Positions 31,500-43,087 of a DNA stretch of 64,000 bases are shown here, piece after piece. This DNA is from Fulvivirga sp. M361 (GTDB lineage Bacteria; Bacteroidota; Bacteroidia; Cytophagales; Cyclobacteriaceae). Each line of letters starts with the position of its first letter. Within the stretch, counting starts at the first letter, position 1. The position numbers and the translations under genes are program-made. The stretch is from positions 62,001 to 126,000 of the forward strand of contig NZ_VKDC01000017.1 of NCBI RefSeq assembly GCF_007097395.1, given 5' to 3'. The notes under the pieces were generated by a model that saw only the letters and a list, made by a program, of their open reading frames with translations, was not told the DNA's origin and searched no databases.

Positions 31500-34400
31500 T
31501 AGCTATCTGCTTGTAATTCCCTTGGTGAATCAGTGGCTTGTTCACCAGCTGTAACCAGTTGATCATATTCTTCATGCGAACCAACGATGTACTTATTAAA
31601 GTTCCGTTGACCGGTACCCGCAGGAATCAAATGACCTACAATCACGTTCTCTTTCAAGCCGAGCAATTGATCCGCCTTACCTCGAATAGCAGCTTCACTA
31701 AGCACTTTAGTAGTTTCCTGGAATGAAGCAGCCGACAAGAAGCTCTCCGTTTTCAGTGATGCCTGCGTAATACCCTGGAGTGTAGGTTTAGACACTGCGG
31801 GCATTGCCTCCCGCACCTCGACAGGTTTCATATCTTTACGCTTGAGTGTAGAGTTTTCATCTCTCAATTCTCTTGCGGTAACAATTTGTCCGGGCTTAAG
31901 ATTTTCCGAATCCCCTGCATCCATAACCACCTTTTTATCCAGAACCATATCGTTCTCCTCGCCAAAGACGAATTTATCAATACTCTCACCCGTCAGGAAG
32001 CTTGTATCTCCCGGATCAAGGATCTGCACCTTTTGCATCATTTGGCTAACAATAGCTTCTATGTGCTTATCATTGATCTTAACCCCTTGTAAACGGTATA
32101 CTTCTTGAATTTCATTAACAAGGTATTCCTGAACTGCTGTAGGACCTTTTATGGCAAGAATATCAGAAGGTGTTATTGCACCATCCGATAAAGGATAACC
32201 TGCTCTGACAAAGTCATTATCCTGTACAAGTATATGCTTTGAAAGAGGGACCAGGTATCTCTTCTTCACACCGTCTTTCGATTCAATAAATATCTCTCGA
32301 TTTCCTCTCTTTATTCCACCATAAGTCACAACACCGTCAATTTCACTAACGACTGCAGGATTAGACGGGTTCCTGGCTTCGAAAAGTTCAGTAACACGAG
32401 GAAGACCTCCGGTAATATCCCGTGATTTACCCATAGTCCTGGGGATCTTTGACAGTATTTGACCAGCCTTGATCGTTTGCCCTTCCTCTACTGACAAGTG
32501 AGCTCCCACGGGTATATTATAGCCTTTAGACTCGTTCTTGGCATTAACAACCACGGCTGGGTTTTTAGTCTTATCTTTTGTATCAGTAATTACTTTTTCT
32601 CTGTGACCGGTTTGTTCATCGGACTCTTCCTTGTAAGTAATTCCTTCTATGATGGAGTCAAACTCGATCGTTCCATCAAACTCTGATAAGATCACGGCAT
32701 TATAAGGATCCCAGAAACACATTTGATCACCCTTTGAAATCTTCTGTCCTTCTTTAACAGTAAGGAAAGAACCATAGGGTACATGATTGGAAATAAGTAC
32801 TTGCTTCTTCTTAGGGTCAACGATTTTTATCTCGCCAGTCCTACCCATGATAACATCTACTTTCTCATCCTCACTGTTAATGGTAGATATTGTTCTAATT
32901 CCTTCGAACTCAATCACACCATCAAATTTAGCTCTGATACTGGCATCCACAGCAATATTCGAAGCCGTACCACCTACATGGAATGTTCTTAAGGTAAGTT
33001 GTGTACCAGGTTCACCAATAGATTGTGCAGCTATTACACCAACAGCCTCACCTGCATGTACCATTCTACCGGTAGATAGATTTCTTCCATAGCATTTCGC
33101 GCAACCTCCCTGCTTGGTTTCGCAAGTCAATAACGAGCGAATTTCAATTTCTTCCAAGCTAGTCTCATCGATCTGTTTTGCGATATCTTCTGTAATTTCT
33201 TCTCCTGATTCACAAATGATTTCATCTGTAAGCGGATCATAGATATCGTGAACAGATACTCTACCCAGTATTCTTTCAGATAATGGCTCAACAATGTCTT
33301 CATTGTCCTTAAGTGCGGCAACGGTAAGACCTCTCAACGTACCGCAATCAGCCTCGGTAATCACAAGATCTTGTGCTACATCCACTAATCTCCTGGTCAA
33401 GTATCCTGCATCAGCCGTTTTGAGTGCGGTATCTGCAAGCCCCTTTCTAGCACCGTGTGTTGAGATAAAGTATTCTAATACGTCCAGTCCCTCTTTAAAG
33501 TTAGACAGAATAGGGTTTTCAATAATCGCCCCTACAGAACCTGCCAGGTTTTTTTGAGGTTTGGCCATAAGTCCTCTCATTCCTCCCAACTGACGTATTT
33601 GTTCTCTTGAACCTCTTGCGCCAGAGTGCATCATCATATAGATAGAGTTGAATCCCTGATCGTCTTCTTCCAACTGATGCATCAACGTATTTGTCAACTG
33701 AGTGTTGATCCTCGTCCAGATATCAATCACCTGGTTGTATCGCTCATTATCAGTGATCAGCCCCATCAAGTAGTTATTCCAAACTACATCTACTTCTTCT
33801 TTGGCCTGGTTAACCAGATTTTCTTTCTCCGCAGGAACTGCTACATCGTTCAGCCCCATTGAAAGACCGCCTTTGTAGGCAGACTGGAAGCCTAACTCCT
33901 TAATATCATCAAGGAATTGAGCAGTTCTGGCCATACCAGAAATTTTAAAGACATCTGATATAATGGTTTGTAACTTTTTCTTTGTCAGTAGTTCGTCGAC
34001 AAAACCCACTTCTTCAGGAACATACTGATTGAATAAAACTCTACCAGCCACTGTCTCAACTACTTTGGTCTCTAACTCTCCACTCTCTGTTCTAACTTTA
34101 GTTCTTACTTTGATGTGAGCGTGTTTAGAAAGTTTCTTTTCATTAAGCGCTATCACTACTTCTTCAGCGCTGTAGAAGATTCTGCCCTCACCGGGAACAG
34201 CTTCCTGCTTAGTTCCTTTTCTACCTTTAGTCACATAATACAGACCCAGTACCATATCTTGAGAGGGTACAGTAATAGGTGCACCATTGGCAGGGTTCAA
34301 TATATTATGTGATGATAACATCAACAATGACGCTTCCAAAACAGCCTCCTGACCTAACGGTACATGAACCGCCATTTGATCACCGTCAAAATCAGCATTA

Positions 34401-35812
34401 AAGGCAGTACATACCAATGGATGAAGTTGGATTGCTTTTCCCTCGATTAATTTGGGTTGGAAAGCCTGAATACCCAGTCTGTGAAGCGTTGGAGCCCTGT
34501 TAAGTAATACGGGATGGCCTTTCAAAACATTTTCCAGAATATCCCAAACAACAGGATCTTTCCTGTCCACAATCTTTTTAGCGGATTTTACTGTTTTTAC
34601 AATACCTCTCTCTATAAGCTTTCTTATAATGAATGGTTTGAAAAGCTCCGCTGCCATATCTTTTGGCAACCCACACTCATGCAGCTTTAGTTCCGGACCT
34701 ACAACGATTACCGAACGTCCAGAATAATCCACCCTCTTACCCAATAAGTTTTGACGAAAACGACCTTGTTTTCCTTTGAGCATATCGCTTAAGGATTTCA
34801 GTGCTCTATTCCCATCAGAACGCACGGCATTTACTTTTCTTGAATTATCAAAAAGTGAGTCAACCGCTTCCTGGAGCATCCGCTTTTCATTCCTTAGGAT
34901 AACTTCAGGCGCTTTAATATCAATAAGTCTTTTTAGACGATTGTTTCTAATGATCACTCTTCTGTAAAGATCGTTCAAATCAGACGTAGCAAACCTTCCA
35001 CCATCTAAAGGCACTAGTGGCCTTAATTCAGGCGGAATAACGGGCACCATACGGATCACCATCCACTCCGGGCGATTTTCTATTCTGGTCTTAGCATCTC
35101 TAAAAGCCTCGACTACTTTAAGTCTTTTCAGAGCTTCTGCCTTCCGCTGTTGTGATGTATCTGTGGCCGCCTGATGCCTTAGGTCATAAGACAAGGTATC
35201 CAAATCAAGACGAGACAACAGCATCTCCAAGGATTCAGCTCCCATCTTGGCAATGAATTTATTAGGGTCATCGTCATCTAGCAACTGGTTTTCTCTTGGC
35301 AATTTATCCAGAATATCCAGGTATTCGTCTTCCGTAAGGAAATCCATGTAGGCTAGTCCATCCTCTTCCTTCACGCCGGCCTGAATAACTACGTAGCGCT
35401 CATAGTAAATGATCTGATCCAACTTTTTAGTTGGTAGACCTAAAAGATAACCTATCTTATTAGGTAAAGACTTAAAGTACCAAATGTGAGCTACGGGAAC
35501 CACGAGTTCAATGTGCCCCATTCTCTCACGTCTTACTTTCTTCTCGGTAACTTCTACTCCACAACGATCACAAATAATACCTTTGTAACGTATTCGCTTA
35601 TATTTTCCACAATGACATTCCCAATCTTTAACCGGACCGAATATTCTTTCACAAAATAAACCGCCCATTTCAGGCTTGTACGTTCTGTAGTTGATCGTTT
35701 CAGGCTGTGTTACTTCTCCGTGCGAACTTTCTAAGATCGACTCCGGAGATGCCAGGCTGATAGTAACTTTTGAAAAATCGTTATTTAACTTTTTGTTTTT
35801 TCTGAACGACAT
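31499..35812 (-). CDS. rpoC: DNA-directed RNA polymerase subunit beta'
   Basis: From ATG 35812 the protein has 1437 residues. The N-terminal zinc site ([20 protein letters not shown]), the catalytic [12 protein letters not shown] holding the active-site magnesium, the trigger-loop/bridge-helix region [22 protein letters not shown], and the second zinc site ([13 protein letters not shown]) are intact. The frame is open to 35833, but that upstream ATG lies inside a hairpin, and relatives begin MSFRKNKK, so 35812 is preferred. It is 57 bases after rpoB and overlaps DUF3467 by one base. Confidence 0.97.
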   Translation of the reverse strand: MSFRKNKKLNNDFSKVTISLASPESILESSHGEVTQPETINYRTYKPEMGGLFCERIFGPVKDWECHCGKYKRIRYKGIICDRCGVEVTEKKVRRERMGHIELVVPVAHIWYFKSLPNKIGYLLGLPTKKLDQIIYYERYVVIQAGVKEEDGLAYMDFLTEDEYLDILDKLPRENQLLDDDDPNKFIAKMGAESLEMLLSRLDLDTLSYDLRHQAATDTSQQRKAEALKRLKVVEAFRDAKTRIENRPEWMVIRMVPVIPPELRPLVPLDGGRFATSDLNDLYRRVIIRNNRLKRLIDIKAPEVILRNEKRMLQEAVDSLFDNSRKVNAVRSDGNRALKSLSDMLKGKQGRFRQNLLGKRVDYSGRSVIVVGPELKLHECGLPKDMAAELFKPFIIRKLIERGIVKTVKSAKKIVDRKDPVVWDILENVLKGHPVLLNRAPTLHRLGIQAFQPKLIEGKAIQLHPLVCTAFNADFDGDQMAVHVPLGQEAVLEASLLMLSSHNILNPANGAPITVPSQDMVLGLYYVTKGRKGTKQEAVPGEGRIFYSAEEVVIALNEKKLSKHAHIKVRTKVRTESGELETKVVETVAGRVLFNQYVPEEVGFVDELLTKKKLQTIISDVFKISGMARTAQFLDDIKELGFQSAYKGGLSMGLNDVAVPAEKENLVNQAKEEVDVVWNNYLMGLITDNERYNQVIDIWTRINTQLTNTLMHQLEEDDQGFNSIYMMMHSGARGSREQIRQLGGMRGLMAKPQKNLAGSVGAIIENPILSNFKEGLDVLEYFISTHGARKGLADTALKTADAGYLTRRLVDVAQDLVITEADCGTLRGLTVAALKDNEDIVEPLSERILGRVSVHDIYDPLTDEIICESGEEITEDIAKQIDETSLEEIEIRSLLTCETKQGGCAKCYGRNLSTGRMVHAGEAVGVIAAQSIGEPGTQLTLRTFHVGGTASNIAVDASIRAKFDGVIEFEGIRTISTINSEDEKVDVIMGRTGEIKIVDPKKKQVLISNHVPYGSFLTVKEGQKISKGDQMCFWDPYNAVILSEFDGTIEFDSIIEGITYKEESDEQTGHREKVITDTKDKTKNPAVVVNAKNESKGYNIPVGAHLSVEEGQTIKAGQILSKIPRTMGKSRDITGGLPRVTELFEARNPSNPAVVSEIDGVVTYGGIKRGNREIFIESKDGVKKRYLVPLSKHILVQDNDFVRAGYPLSDGAITPSDILAIKGPTAVQEYLVNEIQEVYRLQGVKINDKHIEAIVSQMMQKVQILDPGDTSFLTGESIDKFVFGEENDMVLDKKVVMDAGDSENLKPGQIVTARELRDENSTLKRKDMKPVEVREAMPAVSKPTLQGITQASLKTESFLSAASFQETTKVLSEAAIRGKADQLLGLKENVIVGHLIPAGTGQRNFNKYIVGSHEEYDQLVTAGEQATDSPRELQADS

Positions 35813-35832
35813 AGTTAGATTTTTTATGAGCA

Positions 35833-35862
35833 ATGTTGTGCAGGAAAAATCCTGTACAACAT
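35833..35862 (-). other. Hairpin between rpoB and rpoC
   Basis: ATGTTGTACAGG and CCTGCACAACAT (minus strand) form a 12-bp stem with one weak pair and a 6-base loop. It starts 8 bases after the rpoB stop and is not followed by a T run, so an RNA-processing or stability element is likelier than a terminator. Confidence 0.6.
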
Positions 35863-35869
35863 ATATTTA

Positions 35870-38800
35870 TTAGTCTAAGGTAATTTCAAGTGCTAATCCA
35901 CGAAGTTCGTGTACAAGTACATTGAAGGATTCAGGTATATTAGGCTTTTTCATATTTTCACCTTTAACGATAGCTTCATACGCTTTCGCTCTTCCTATCA
36001 CATCATCAGACTTAATGGTAAGAATTTCCTGAAGTACATTGGATGCTCCAAACGCTTCAAGAGCCCAAACTTCCATTTCACCGAACCTTTGACCTCCAAA
36101 CTGCGCTTTACCTCCCAGGGGTTGTTGAGTAATTAATGAGTACGGCCCGATGGATCTGGCGTGCATCTTATCATCTACAAGGTGTCCCAGTTTCAACATG
36201 TAAGCAATACCGACCGTAACCGGTTGATCGAATTTCTCACCACTTAGCCCATCATATAGAAATGTTCTGCCATATTTAGGTAGTCCGGCTTCATTCAGTT
36301 CTGTCGCTACCTCTTCCATCGATGCACCGTCAAAAATCGGAGTAGCATATTTTCTTCCAAGCTGTAGGCCTGCCCATCCAAGAACCGTTTCGTATATTTG
36401 TCCAAGGTTCATCCTGGAAGGTACACCTAAAGGATTGAGGCAAATATCAACAGGTGTTCCATCTTCAAGGAACGGCATATCTTCCGTTCTCACGATTCTG
36501 GCTACCACACCTTTATTACCATGGCGACCTGCCATTTTATCACCTACTTTTAGCTTTCTTTTCTTCGCGATATAGACTTTAGCCAACTGTACGATACCGG
36601 CTGGTAATTCATCACCTACTTCCAATGTAAATCTTTCCCTCTTGAAGTCTCCGGCAATCTCATTCCTCTTGATGTTATAACTTTTGACAAGCTTGAATAC
36701 CATTTCATTCGCCTTCTCATCACTTGTCCAATTATCTAAATTAACATCAGATACCAGATTAACCTCCTCGGGAACATTATAGGTACTCTCATCTTTATAG
36801 ATGTTCTTTTCCGGAAAAAGATTCTCTTCAATATTTCTAGCTCCGAATTTAACTCCTTTGCTAATGAGTTCGTCACCAAATTTGTGCTTGATACCCTGGC
36901 TGGTTTTTCCATTAAGAAGTGTCGTCATCTTCTCGATCATTTCACTTCTCAGTCCAAGTAACTGCTTACTATACTTATTCTTAAGTATTTCAACCTCTTT
37001 CTTCGATTTGGCCCTAAGTTCCTTATCCTTCTTAGGTCTTGAAAAAAGCTTGGTATCTATTACAACTCCGCGAAGTGATGGAGGCGCTTTAAGAGAAGCA
37101 TCTTTTACATCACCTGCTTTATCTCCGAAAATAGCCCTTAGCAGCTTTTCTTCTGGAGTAGGGTCAGTCTCTCCTTTCGGTGTTATTTTACCGATTAAGA
37201 TATCTCCTTCTTTTACTTCTGCCCCAATACGAATAATACCGTTTTCGTCCAGGTGCTTAACTGCTTCCTCACTAACATTCGGTATCTCAGAAGTAAGTTC
37301 TTCCTCTCCTCGCTTAGTATCCCTTACTTCAAGTTCAAATTCCTCTATATGGATAGATGTATACACATCGTCCCTGACTACTTTTTCGGAAATTACGATG
37401 GCATCCTCAAAGTTGTAACCTTGCCATGGCATGTAAGCTACTTTCAAATTTCGACCCAAGGCCAATTCACCACCTTCAGTAGCGTAACCTTCTACCAAAG
37501 GCTGCCCTTTAAGAACTCTATCTCCTTTTTTAACAATTGGAGTAAGGTTAATGCACGTATCCTGGTTTGTCCTTCTGAACTTAATCAGATCATATGTCTT
37601 ACTGTCTTTATCGAAACTGATCAACAGGTCGTCTTCATCCATATCATATTTTACTATGATCCTTTTGGCATCGACAAATTCAACAATACCGTTTTCTTCC
37701 GCAAGAACCAGTGCTCTTGAGTCCAGCGCAACCCGACTTTCCAAACCTGTACCTACTATTGGTGCTTGAGGTTTCATAAGTGGAACCGCCTGACGTTGCA
37801 TGTTTGATCCCATCAAAGCACGGTTGGCATCGTCATGTTCCAAGAATGGGATAAGGGAGGCTGCCACAGAAACAATTTGATTAGGTGCAACGTCCATATA
37901 TTTAACTTCCGCTGGTTCCACCACAGGAAAGTCTCCCTCAAATCTGGCCTTGACCCTTTCGTTCAGGAAGTCACCGCTATCTTTCAAAGGAGCGTTAGCC
38001 TGGGCTATGTTATGTGTATCTTCTTCTTCAGCTGTAAGGTATTTGACATTTCCGGTCATATCTACCTTGCCGCCATTTACCTCCCGGTAAGGTGTTTCAA
38101 TAAAGCCCATATGGTTCACCTTAGCATGAACACATAAGGAAGATATCAATCCAATATTCGGACCCTCGGGAGTTTCAATAGTACAAAGCCTCCCATAGTG
38201 TGTGTAATGCACATCACGTACCTCGAATCCGGCACGCTCTCTGGATAGACCTCCAGGTCCAAGCGCAGACATTCTTCTCTTGTGGGTAATCTCCGCCAAT
38301 GGATTCGTTTGATCCATAAACTGAGATAGTTGATTAGTACCAAAGAAAGAGTTGATAACTGATGACAATGTTCTTGCGTTGATCAGATCAACCGGCTTGA
38401 AATCTTCGTTATCTCTAACGTTCATTCTCTCTTTGATAGTTCTTGCCATTCTGGCCAGACCTACACCAAATTGAGTATATAATTGTTCCCCAACTGTTCT
38501 TACCCTTCTGTTACTCAAATGGTCAATATCATCAACTACTGCTTTTGAATTAATAAGACCAATCAAATATTTAACAATAAGAATAATATCTTCGGTGGTC
38601 AAAACTCTTTGGTCAGTATCAAGATCTAACCCGAGTTTCTTGTTAATTCTATATCTACCTACTTCTCCCAGATCATAGCGCTTCTCACTGAAGAATAAAC
38701 TCTGGATAATATCACGTGCTGTTTGTTCATCTGGTGCTTCAGTATTTCTCAACTGACGATAGATTTGCTCAACAGCCTCCTTCTCAGAATTTGAGTTATC

Positions 38801-39742
38801 TTTAGATAACGTATTAAAAATGATAGTATAATCTGTTACGTTTACGTCATCCCTATGAAGTATAATTGACTTAGCACCAGAATCAACTATAATGTCAATA
38901 TCCTCTTCCGTAAGAATGTGATCTCTCTCAAGCAGCACCTCATTTCGGTCTATCGATACTACTTCGCCAGTATCCTCATCCACGAAATCCTCAGTCCAGG
39001 TTCTAAGCACTCTGGCTGCAAGTTTTCGACCACTTACATCTTTTAAATCTTTCTTGGTAGCTTTTACCTCTTCTGACAATCCGAAAAGGTCCAGAATATC
39101 TTTATCTGTACCATAACCAATAGCTCTCAAAAGTGTGGTAACAGGGAACTTTTTCTTTCTATCGATGTAAGCATACATTACATTATTTACATCTGTAGCA
39201 AATTCTATCCAGGACCCTTTAAAAGGAATAATTCTGGCTGAATATAATTTCGTTCCGTTGGTATGCTTGCTTTGAGCGAAGAACACACCAGGTGATCTGT
39301 GCAATTGGGACACAATTACCCTTTCAGCTCCGTTAATGACAAAAGAACCCTTCTTGGTCATATAAGGAATATTACCCAAGAATACTTCCTGTTCTATGGT
39401 TTCAAAATCCTCATTGTCCTCATCATTGCAAGTTAACTTCAATTTTGCCTTCAAAGGAACAGAATACGTAAGACCTCTGTCTATGCATTCGTCAACAGAA
39501 TATTTTGGAGGATCAACAATGTAATCGATGAATTCAAGAACAAAATTTTCCCTTGAGTCTGAAATAGGGAAGTTTTCAGAGAAAACTTTGAACAAACCTT
39601 CTTGCTCTCTTTTCTCAGCAGGCGTCTCCAGCTGGAAAAAATCTTTGAAAGACTGTAATTGAATATCCAAGAAACCAGGATAGTCGATTACTTTCTTTAT
39701 GGATGAGAAATTGATTCTTGAGGTTTCTGTGTTATTAGCCAA
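35870..39742 (-). CDS. rpoB: DNA-directed RNA polymerase subunit beta
   Basis: The 1290-residue protein has the standard beta-subunit blocks. The rifampicin cluster reads [32 protein letters not shown]-like, with the Asp, His and Ser equivalents of Escherichia coli 516, 526 and 531 present, so no common resistance substitution is seen. The C-terminal part has [18 protein letters not shown] and [24 protein letters not shown]. The start is TTG 39742: an in-frame stop lies 12 bases upstream, and no ATG is available in that interval. It is separated from rplL by 190 bases containing a hairpin. Confidence 0.97.
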   Translation of the reverse strand: MANNTETSRINFSSIKKVIDYPGFLDIQLQSFKDFFQLETPAEKREQEGLFKVFSENFPISDSRENFVLEFIDYIVDPPKYSVDECIDRGLTYSVPLKAKLKLTCNDEDNEDFETIEQEVFLGNIPYMTKKGSFVINGAERVIVSQLHRSPGVFFAQSKHTNGTKLYSARIIPFKGSWIEFATDVNNVMYAYIDRKKKFPVTTLLRAIGYGTDKDILDLFGLSEEVKATKKDLKDVSGRKLAARVLRTWTEDFVDEDTGEVVSIDRNEVLLERDHILTEEDIDIIVDSGAKSIILHRDDVNVTDYTIIFNTLSKDNSNSEKEAVEQIYRQLRNTEAPDEQTARDIIQSLFFSEKRYDLGEVGRYRINKKLGLDLDTDQRVLTTEDIILIVKYLIGLINSKAVVDDIDHLSNRRVRTVGEQLYTQFGVGLARMARTIKERMNVRDNEDFKPVDLINARTLSSVINSFFGTNQLSQFMDQTNPLAEITHKRRMSALGPGGLSRERAGFEVRDVHYTHYGRLCTIETPEGPNIGLISSLCVHAKVNHMGFIETPYREVNGGKVDMTGNVKYLTAEEEDTHNIAQANAPLKDSGDFLNERVKARFEGDFPVVEPAEVKYMDVAPNQIVSVAASLIPFLEHDDANRALMGSNMQRQAVPLMKPQAPIVGTGLESRVALDSRALVLAEENGIVEFVDAKRIIVKYDMDEDDLLISFDKDSKTYDLIKFRRTNQDTCINLTPIVKKGDRVLKGQPLVEGYATEGGELALGRNLKVAYMPWQGYNFEDAIVISEKVVRDDVYTSIHIEEFELEVRDTKRGEEELTSEIPNVSEEAVKHLDENGIIRIGAEVKEGDILIGKITPKGETDPTPEEKLLRAIFGDKAGDVKDASLKAPPSLRGVVIDTKLFSRPKKDKELRAKSKKEVEILKNKYSKQLLGLRSEMIEKMTTLLNGKTSQGIKHKFGDELISKGVKFGARNIEENLFPEKNIYKDESTYNVPEEVNLVSDVNLDNWTSDEKANEMVFKLVKSYNIKRNEIAGDFKRERFTLEVGDELPAGIVQLAKVYIAKKRKLKVGDKMAGRHGNKGVVARIVRTEDMPFLEDGTPVDICLNPLGVPSRMNLGQIYETVLGWAGLQLGRKYATPIFDGASMEEVATELNEAGLPKYGRTFLYDGLSGEKFDQPVTVGIAYMLKLGHLVDDKMHARSIGPYSLITQQPLGGKAQFGGQRFGEMEVWALEAFGASNVLQEILTIKSDDVIGRAKAYEAIVKGENMKKPNIPESFNVLVHELRGLALEITLD

Positions 39743-39849
39743 AGCATTATTTTTTTAATTACCAGAACTTTCTTGTCCGGCCTGTCCTTTATATTTGTAA
39801 GAAAGAAGGTAGGCCTAAGATATTTGTTTGTATATCTACAAACAGGAAA

Positions 39850-39897
39850 AGACCCTATTATCCCATTCACCTTTTCAGGCCTCTGGAATAAGGGTCT
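39850..39897 (-). terminator. Attenuator-like hairpin between rplL and rpoB
   Basis: On the minus strand the arm at 39885-39897 (AGACCCTTATTCC) pairs with 39850-39864, with a 2-base bulge, and is followed by TTTTCC. It lies about 35 bases after the rplL stop. A partial terminator at this place would lower rpoBC relative to the ribosomal protein genes, as in Escherichia coli. Confidence 0.6.
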
Positions 39898-39932
39898 GTA
39901 AATTTTTGACAACTATGTGTCGTCGCCAAGGA

Positions 39933-40316
39933 TTATTTTAACTCTACTTCTGCCCCGGCTTCTTCAAGCTGCTTTTTAAGGCCTTCTGCTTCGTCTTTTG
40001 CTATCCCTTCTTTAATGGATTTAGGAGCGCCATCTACCATCTCCTTCGCTTCTTTAAGTCCTAAACCTGTAAGCTCTTTTACCAATTTAACTACTGCTAG
40101 TTTCGTTCCTCCTGCTGATTTCAGGACAACATCAAACTCAGATTTTTCAGCCGCTGCGTCACCACCTTCAGTTCCACCTGCTGCAGGACCAGCTACTGCT
40201 ACTGCCGCTGCTGCCGGCTCAATGCCATGTGTTTCTTTTAAGTATTCCGCAAGCTCGTTTACTTCTTTAACAGTAAGTTCAACTAGTTGATCGCCAAGTG
40301 CTTTAACGTCTGCCAT
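39933..40316 (-). CDS. rplL: 50S ribosomal protein L7/L12
   Basis: The 127-residue protein has an N-terminal dimerisation domain (about 1-33), an alanine/glycine-rich hinge (about 34-58), and the C-terminal factor-binding domain with [21 protein letters not shown] and [14 protein letters not shown]. It forms the flexible stalk that recruits EF-G and EF-Tu, whose genes are in the same block. It is 35 bases after rplJ. Confidence 0.97.
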   Translation of the reverse strand: MADVKALGDQLVELTVKEVNELAEYLKETHGIEPAAAAVAVAGPAAGGTEGGDAAAEKSEFDVVLKSAGGTKLAVVKLVKELTGLGLKEAKEMVDGAPKSIKEGIAKDEAEGLKKQLEEAGAEVELK

Positions 40317-40351
40317 TTTTATTCTATTTAATATTCCTTTTTAATTCAAAC

Positions 40352-40882
40352 TTAATTTTCTCTTTCAGCTAAGGTTTTTATCAGTCCGCCTAATGTACCT
40401 TTTCCACTTTGAAGTGCAGAAAGTACGTTTTTAGCAGGTGATTGTAGTAAACCTATAACTTCGCCCAGTAACTCGTTTTTAGATTTGAGTTGACTTAACG
40501 ATTTTAAATGATCTTCTCCGATGAAAAGATCTCTTTCAATGGAAGCAGCCTTTAAAAGTGGTTTTCCGCCACCTTGTTTTTTTCTATATTCAGTGATAAT
40601 TTTAGCCGGTATATTTGCAGCTTCTTCTACAAACATTACGCCTGATGAGCCTTTAAGAACATCATTCAAGCCATCATAGTCGCCCTCTACATCCTGTAGC
40701 GCTTTCTTTATCAATGTATTTTTAAATACTCGATACTCAACTCCCTTTTCAAAGCACAACCTACGAAAGGCATTGATCTGTGCCACGGATAATCCTGAAG
40801 CATCAGTAATATAGAAATGCCCATTATTAGCAAATTTATCTTTGAGATCGTCTATTATCGTCGCTTTTTCTTGTCTCGTCAT
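40352..40882 (-). CDS. rplJ: 50S ribosomal protein L10
   Basis: The 176 residues match L10: MTRQEKATIIDDLKDKF, the segment EYRVFKNTLIKKAL, and a C-terminal helix that binds L12 dimers. L10 anchors the stalk to 23S rRNA next to L11. It begins 2 bases after rplA, which leaves no room for a separate leader of the kind that L10 binds in enteric bacteria; any L10 autoregulation would act within rplA or elsewhere. Confidence 0.96.
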   Translation of the reverse strand: MTRQEKATIIDDLKDKFANNGHFYITDASGLSVAQINAFRRLCFEKGVEYRVFKNTLIKKALQDVEGDYDGLNDVLKGSSGVMFVEEAANIPAKIITEYRKKQGGGKPLLKAASIERDLFIGEDHLKSLSQLKSKNELLGEVIGLLQSPAKNVLSALQSGKGTLGGLIKTLAEREN

Positions 40883-40884
40883 GG

Positions 40885-41583
40885 CTATATTCCTCCTATT
40901 GAGTTTTTATCGATTGTAATTGAAGGACTCATGGTAGTTGATACGTTGATACTTTTGAAATAAGTACCTTTTGAAGAAGATGGCTTTAACTTCGCTATAG
41001 TCTGAACCATTTCATTAATATTGTCTTGGATTTTATCAGCTGTAAAAGACGACTTAGCCACTCTGGTATGTATTATACCGAACTTGTCTACTTTAAAGTC
41101 AATTTTACCTGCTTTAATCTCTTTTACCGCTTTTGCTACGTCTAACGTCACCGTTCCGGATTTTGGATTAGGCATCAAGCCTCTTGGTCCCAGAACGCGG
41201 CCTAATCGCCCCACTTTGGCCATTACTGTTGGCATGGTGATAATTACATCAACATCGGTCCAACCACCTTCAATCTTAGCTATATAATCATCAAGGCCTA
41301 CATGGTCAGCACCAGCATCCTTCGCTTCCTGCTCTTTGTCAGGAGTACATAACACTAGTACATTAAGGTCTTTACCCGTACCGTGAGGAAGAGTAACAAC
41401 ACCTCTAACCATTTGATCCGCCTTCTTAGGATCAACACCCAAACGAATGTCAATATCAACAGAAGCGTCAAATTTGGTAAATGTTATTTCCTTTAAAAGC
41501 GCAGATGCTTCTTCCACAGAATATTCTTTTTGAGGCTCAACTTTAGCCAGCACTGCTTTTTGATTCTTTGTTAGCTTTCCCAT
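40885..41583 (-). CDS. rplA: 50S ribosomal protein L1
   Basis: The 232 residues contain the L1 signatures [33 protein letters not shown], and [15 protein letters not shown], and the end [18 protein letters not shown]1 forms the mobile arm of the large subunit at the E site and represses its own operon in many bacteria. It starts 11 bases after rplK. Confidence 0.97.
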   Translation of the reverse strand: MGKLTKNQKAVLAKVEPQKEYSVEEASALLKEITFTKFDASVDIDIRLGVDPKKADQMVRGVVTLPHGTGKDLNVLVLCTPDKEQEAKDAGADHVGLDDYIAKIEGGWTDVDVIITMPTVMAKVGRLGRVLGPRGLMPNPKSGTVTLDVAKAVKEIKAGKIDFKVDKFGIIHTRVAKSSFTADKIQDNINEMVQTIAKLKPSSSKGTYFKSINVSTTMSPSITIDKNSIGGI

Positions 41584-41594
41584 TAGATGCTATA

Positions 41595-42038
41595 TTAATT
41601 ACTCCAAGGAGCTGTTCCTGTAACTTTTATACCCATACTGCGGGCTGTACCTGCTACCATTTTCATAGCAGACTCCATTTTAAAGGCATTAAGATCAGGC
41701 ATCTTTGTCTCAGCAATTGTTTGAACCTGGTCCCAGGTAATCGACCCTACCTTATTTCTATTAGGCTCAGGTGAACCTTTTTTCTTCTTGGATGCCTCTA
41801 ACACCATCACGGCAGCCGGCGGTGTTTTGATTACGAACTCAAAAGACTTGTCGGCGTATATCGTAATTAAGACGGGTAATACCTGACCTTGTTTTTCTTG
41901 TGTCCTGGCATTGAACTGCTTACAAAAGTCCATTATATTCAGACCTTTACTACCAAGGGCAGGTCCTACCGGAGGTGAAGGATTTGCCTGACCTCCACGG
42001 ATTTGTAACTTTAAGTATCCACTAATTTCCTTAGCCAT
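41595..42038 (-). CDS. rplK: 50S ribosomal protein L11
   Basis: The 147-residue protein has the L11 pattern: the proline-rich N-terminus [20 protein letters not shown], the linker, and the rRNA-binding C-terminus ending in [12 protein letters not shown]. It forms part of the GTPase-associated centre, near where EF-G and EF-Tu act. It starts 4 bases after nusG. Confidence 0.97.
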   Translation of the reverse strand: MAKEISGYLKLQIRGGQANPSPPVGPALGSKGLNIMDFCKQFNARTQEKQGQVLPVLITIYADKSFEFVIKTPPAAVMVLEASKKKKGSPEPNRNKVGSITWDQVQTIAETKMPDLNAFKMESAMKMVAGTARSMGIKVTGTAPWSN

Positions 42039-42042
42039 TATC

Positions 42043-42600
42043 TTAATCTAATTTTTCTACTTGCATATAATTCAATTCAACAGGAGTATTCCTGCCGAAT
42101 ATCTTCACCATAACATTCAATTTCTTCCTCTCCTCAAATACCTCTTCCACAGTACCCGTAAAACCACTGAACGGTCCGTCCATCACTTTCACTGACTCTC
42201 CCACTATATAAGGTGTATCCAGCTTTTCTTCAAACTCATCCATTTCATCCACCTTGCCAAGAATTCTATTGATCTCAGCTTGCCTTAAAGGAACAGGTTG
42301 CTTGGAAGAGCCTGTACCATTATTACCGAGAAAACCGATCACTCCTGGTATGCTTGTCACCAGGTGATTTGCCTCCCCATTGCTCAAATCTGCCGAGACT
42401 AGAACATATCCTGGAAAAAAGTTTCTTTCTCGAACTCTTTTTTTCCCATTCCTCATCTCATACACCTTTTCAGAAGGTATCAACACTTGAGGAACAAAAT
42501 CTGCCAACCCCTCTCTTTCAACCTCCGTCTCAAGATAGCTCTTAACTTTCTTTTCCTGACCGCTAACGACCCTAACTACATACCATTTTAATTCGCTCAC
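42043..42600 (-). CDS. nusG: Transcription termination/antitermination protein NusG
   Basis: The 185-residue protein has an NGN domain ([19 protein letters not shown] at the start, [12 protein letters not shown], and a Pro-Gly-Val segment near 90) and a C-terminal KOW domain ([21 protein letters not shown], about 128-185). NusG binds RNA polymerase and links it to Rho or the ribosome. The spacing to secE (18 bases) and rplK (4 bases) is that of a common operon. Confidence 0.96.
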   Translation of the reverse strand: MSELKWYVVRVVSGQEKKVKSYLETEVEREGLADFVPQVLIPSEKVYEMRNGKKRVRERNFFPGYVLVSADLSNGEANHLVTSIPGVIGFLGNNGTGSSKQPVPLRQAEINRILGKVDEMDEFEEKLDTPYIVGESVKVMDGPFSGFTGTVEEVFEERKKLNVMVKIFGRNTPVELNYMQVEKLD

Positions 42601-42618
42601 AACTAGCTAAGGTTTAAA

Positions 42619-42810
42619 TTAGAATTCCTTGTAAAACAAGTCCATGCCATTTTGAAAGACATAATCCATAGCGCCAATAATCAGTGCAAATATTAAAGAA
42701 GCAATTAACACCAACATAGAACTATTTTGTAGTTGACTATATTTCGGCCAAGAGACTTTATTTTTCATCTCATCGTAAGCATCCAGGATAAAAGTCTTTA
42801 ATTTTTGCAT
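42619..42810 (-). CDS. secE: Preprotein translocase subunit SecE
   Basis: The 63 residues match the short SecE form: an amphipathic helix with DAYDEMKNKVSWPKYSQLQNSS (residues about 10-31) and one membrane helix (MLVLIASLIFALIIGAMDYVF). SecE clamps SecY in the Sec channel. ATG 42810 lies 18 bases after tRNA-Trp, so both come from the same transcript. Confidence 0.95.
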   Translation of the reverse strand: MQKLKTFILDAYDEMKNKVSWPKYSQLQNSSMLVLIASLIFALIIGAMDYVFQNGMDLFYKEF

Positions 42811-42828
42811 TGTTTTTTATTTTCCTTG

Positions 42829-42901
42829 CACGGGTGGAGAGACTCGAACTCCCAGCCAACGGTTTTGGAGACCGCTACTCTACCAATTGAGCTACACCCG
42901 T
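42829..42901 (-). tRNA. tRNA-Trp (CCA)
   Basis: The 73-base gene folds into a full cloverleaf: acceptor ACGGGTG/CACCCGT with discriminator G, D arm GCTCAATTGGTAGAGT, anticodon loop TCTCCAAAA with CCA, and T arm GGGAGTTCGAGTCTCTCC. It is directly upstream of secE, as in many bacteria. No CCA end is encoded. Confidence 0.95.
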
Positions 42902-42958
42902 TTTTCATTATATAAATACGAGCCAAAGACGCACCTCTCTATCCTACTCCTATGCCGT

Positions 42959-43006
42959 CATTTTGGATACAATTTTTACACTACTGGCCCCACATCATCC
43001 AAAATG
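42959..43006 (-). promoter_or_regulatory. Hairpin in the leader of the tRNA-Trp/secE transcript
   Basis: CATTTTGGAT (42959-42968) and ATCCAAAATG (42997-43006) are exact 10-bp inverted repeats around 28 bases. With the -7 box at 43012-43019, transcription would begin near 43005, so the hairpin would sit at the 5' end of the RNA. Confidence 0.5.
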
Positions 43007-43011
43007 GTCTG

Positions 43012-43041
43012 CAAAGGTAGCATAAGTTTTTACAAAACAAA
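43012..43041 (-). promoter_or_regulatory. Promoter of the tRNA-Trp/secE/nusG/ribosomal protein operon
   Basis: On the minus strand TTTG (43038-43041), an 18-base spacer and TACCTTTG (43012-43019) fit the Bacteroidota promoter apart from one missing spacer base. The -33 element touches the tuf terminator stem, so the two transcripts are packed back to back. Confidence 0.65.
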
Positions 43042-43069
43042 AGCGTTCTGAAAAAATTCAGAACGCTTT
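43040..43069 (-). terminator. Rho-independent terminator after tuf
   Basis: AAAGCGTTCTG and CAGAACGCTTT form a perfect 11-bp stem with an 8-base loop, followed on the minus strand by TTGTTTTG. It starts 19 bases after the tuf stop. Confidence 0.88.
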
Positions 43070-43087
43070 TACATTGTTTATTTATTC

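Noticed and set aside
36801-37418. 205-residue open frame on the plus strand inside rpoB
   Set aside because: It is antisense to highly conserved rpoB sequence, serine/leucine-rich as expected for a shadow frame, and has no promoter or family pattern.
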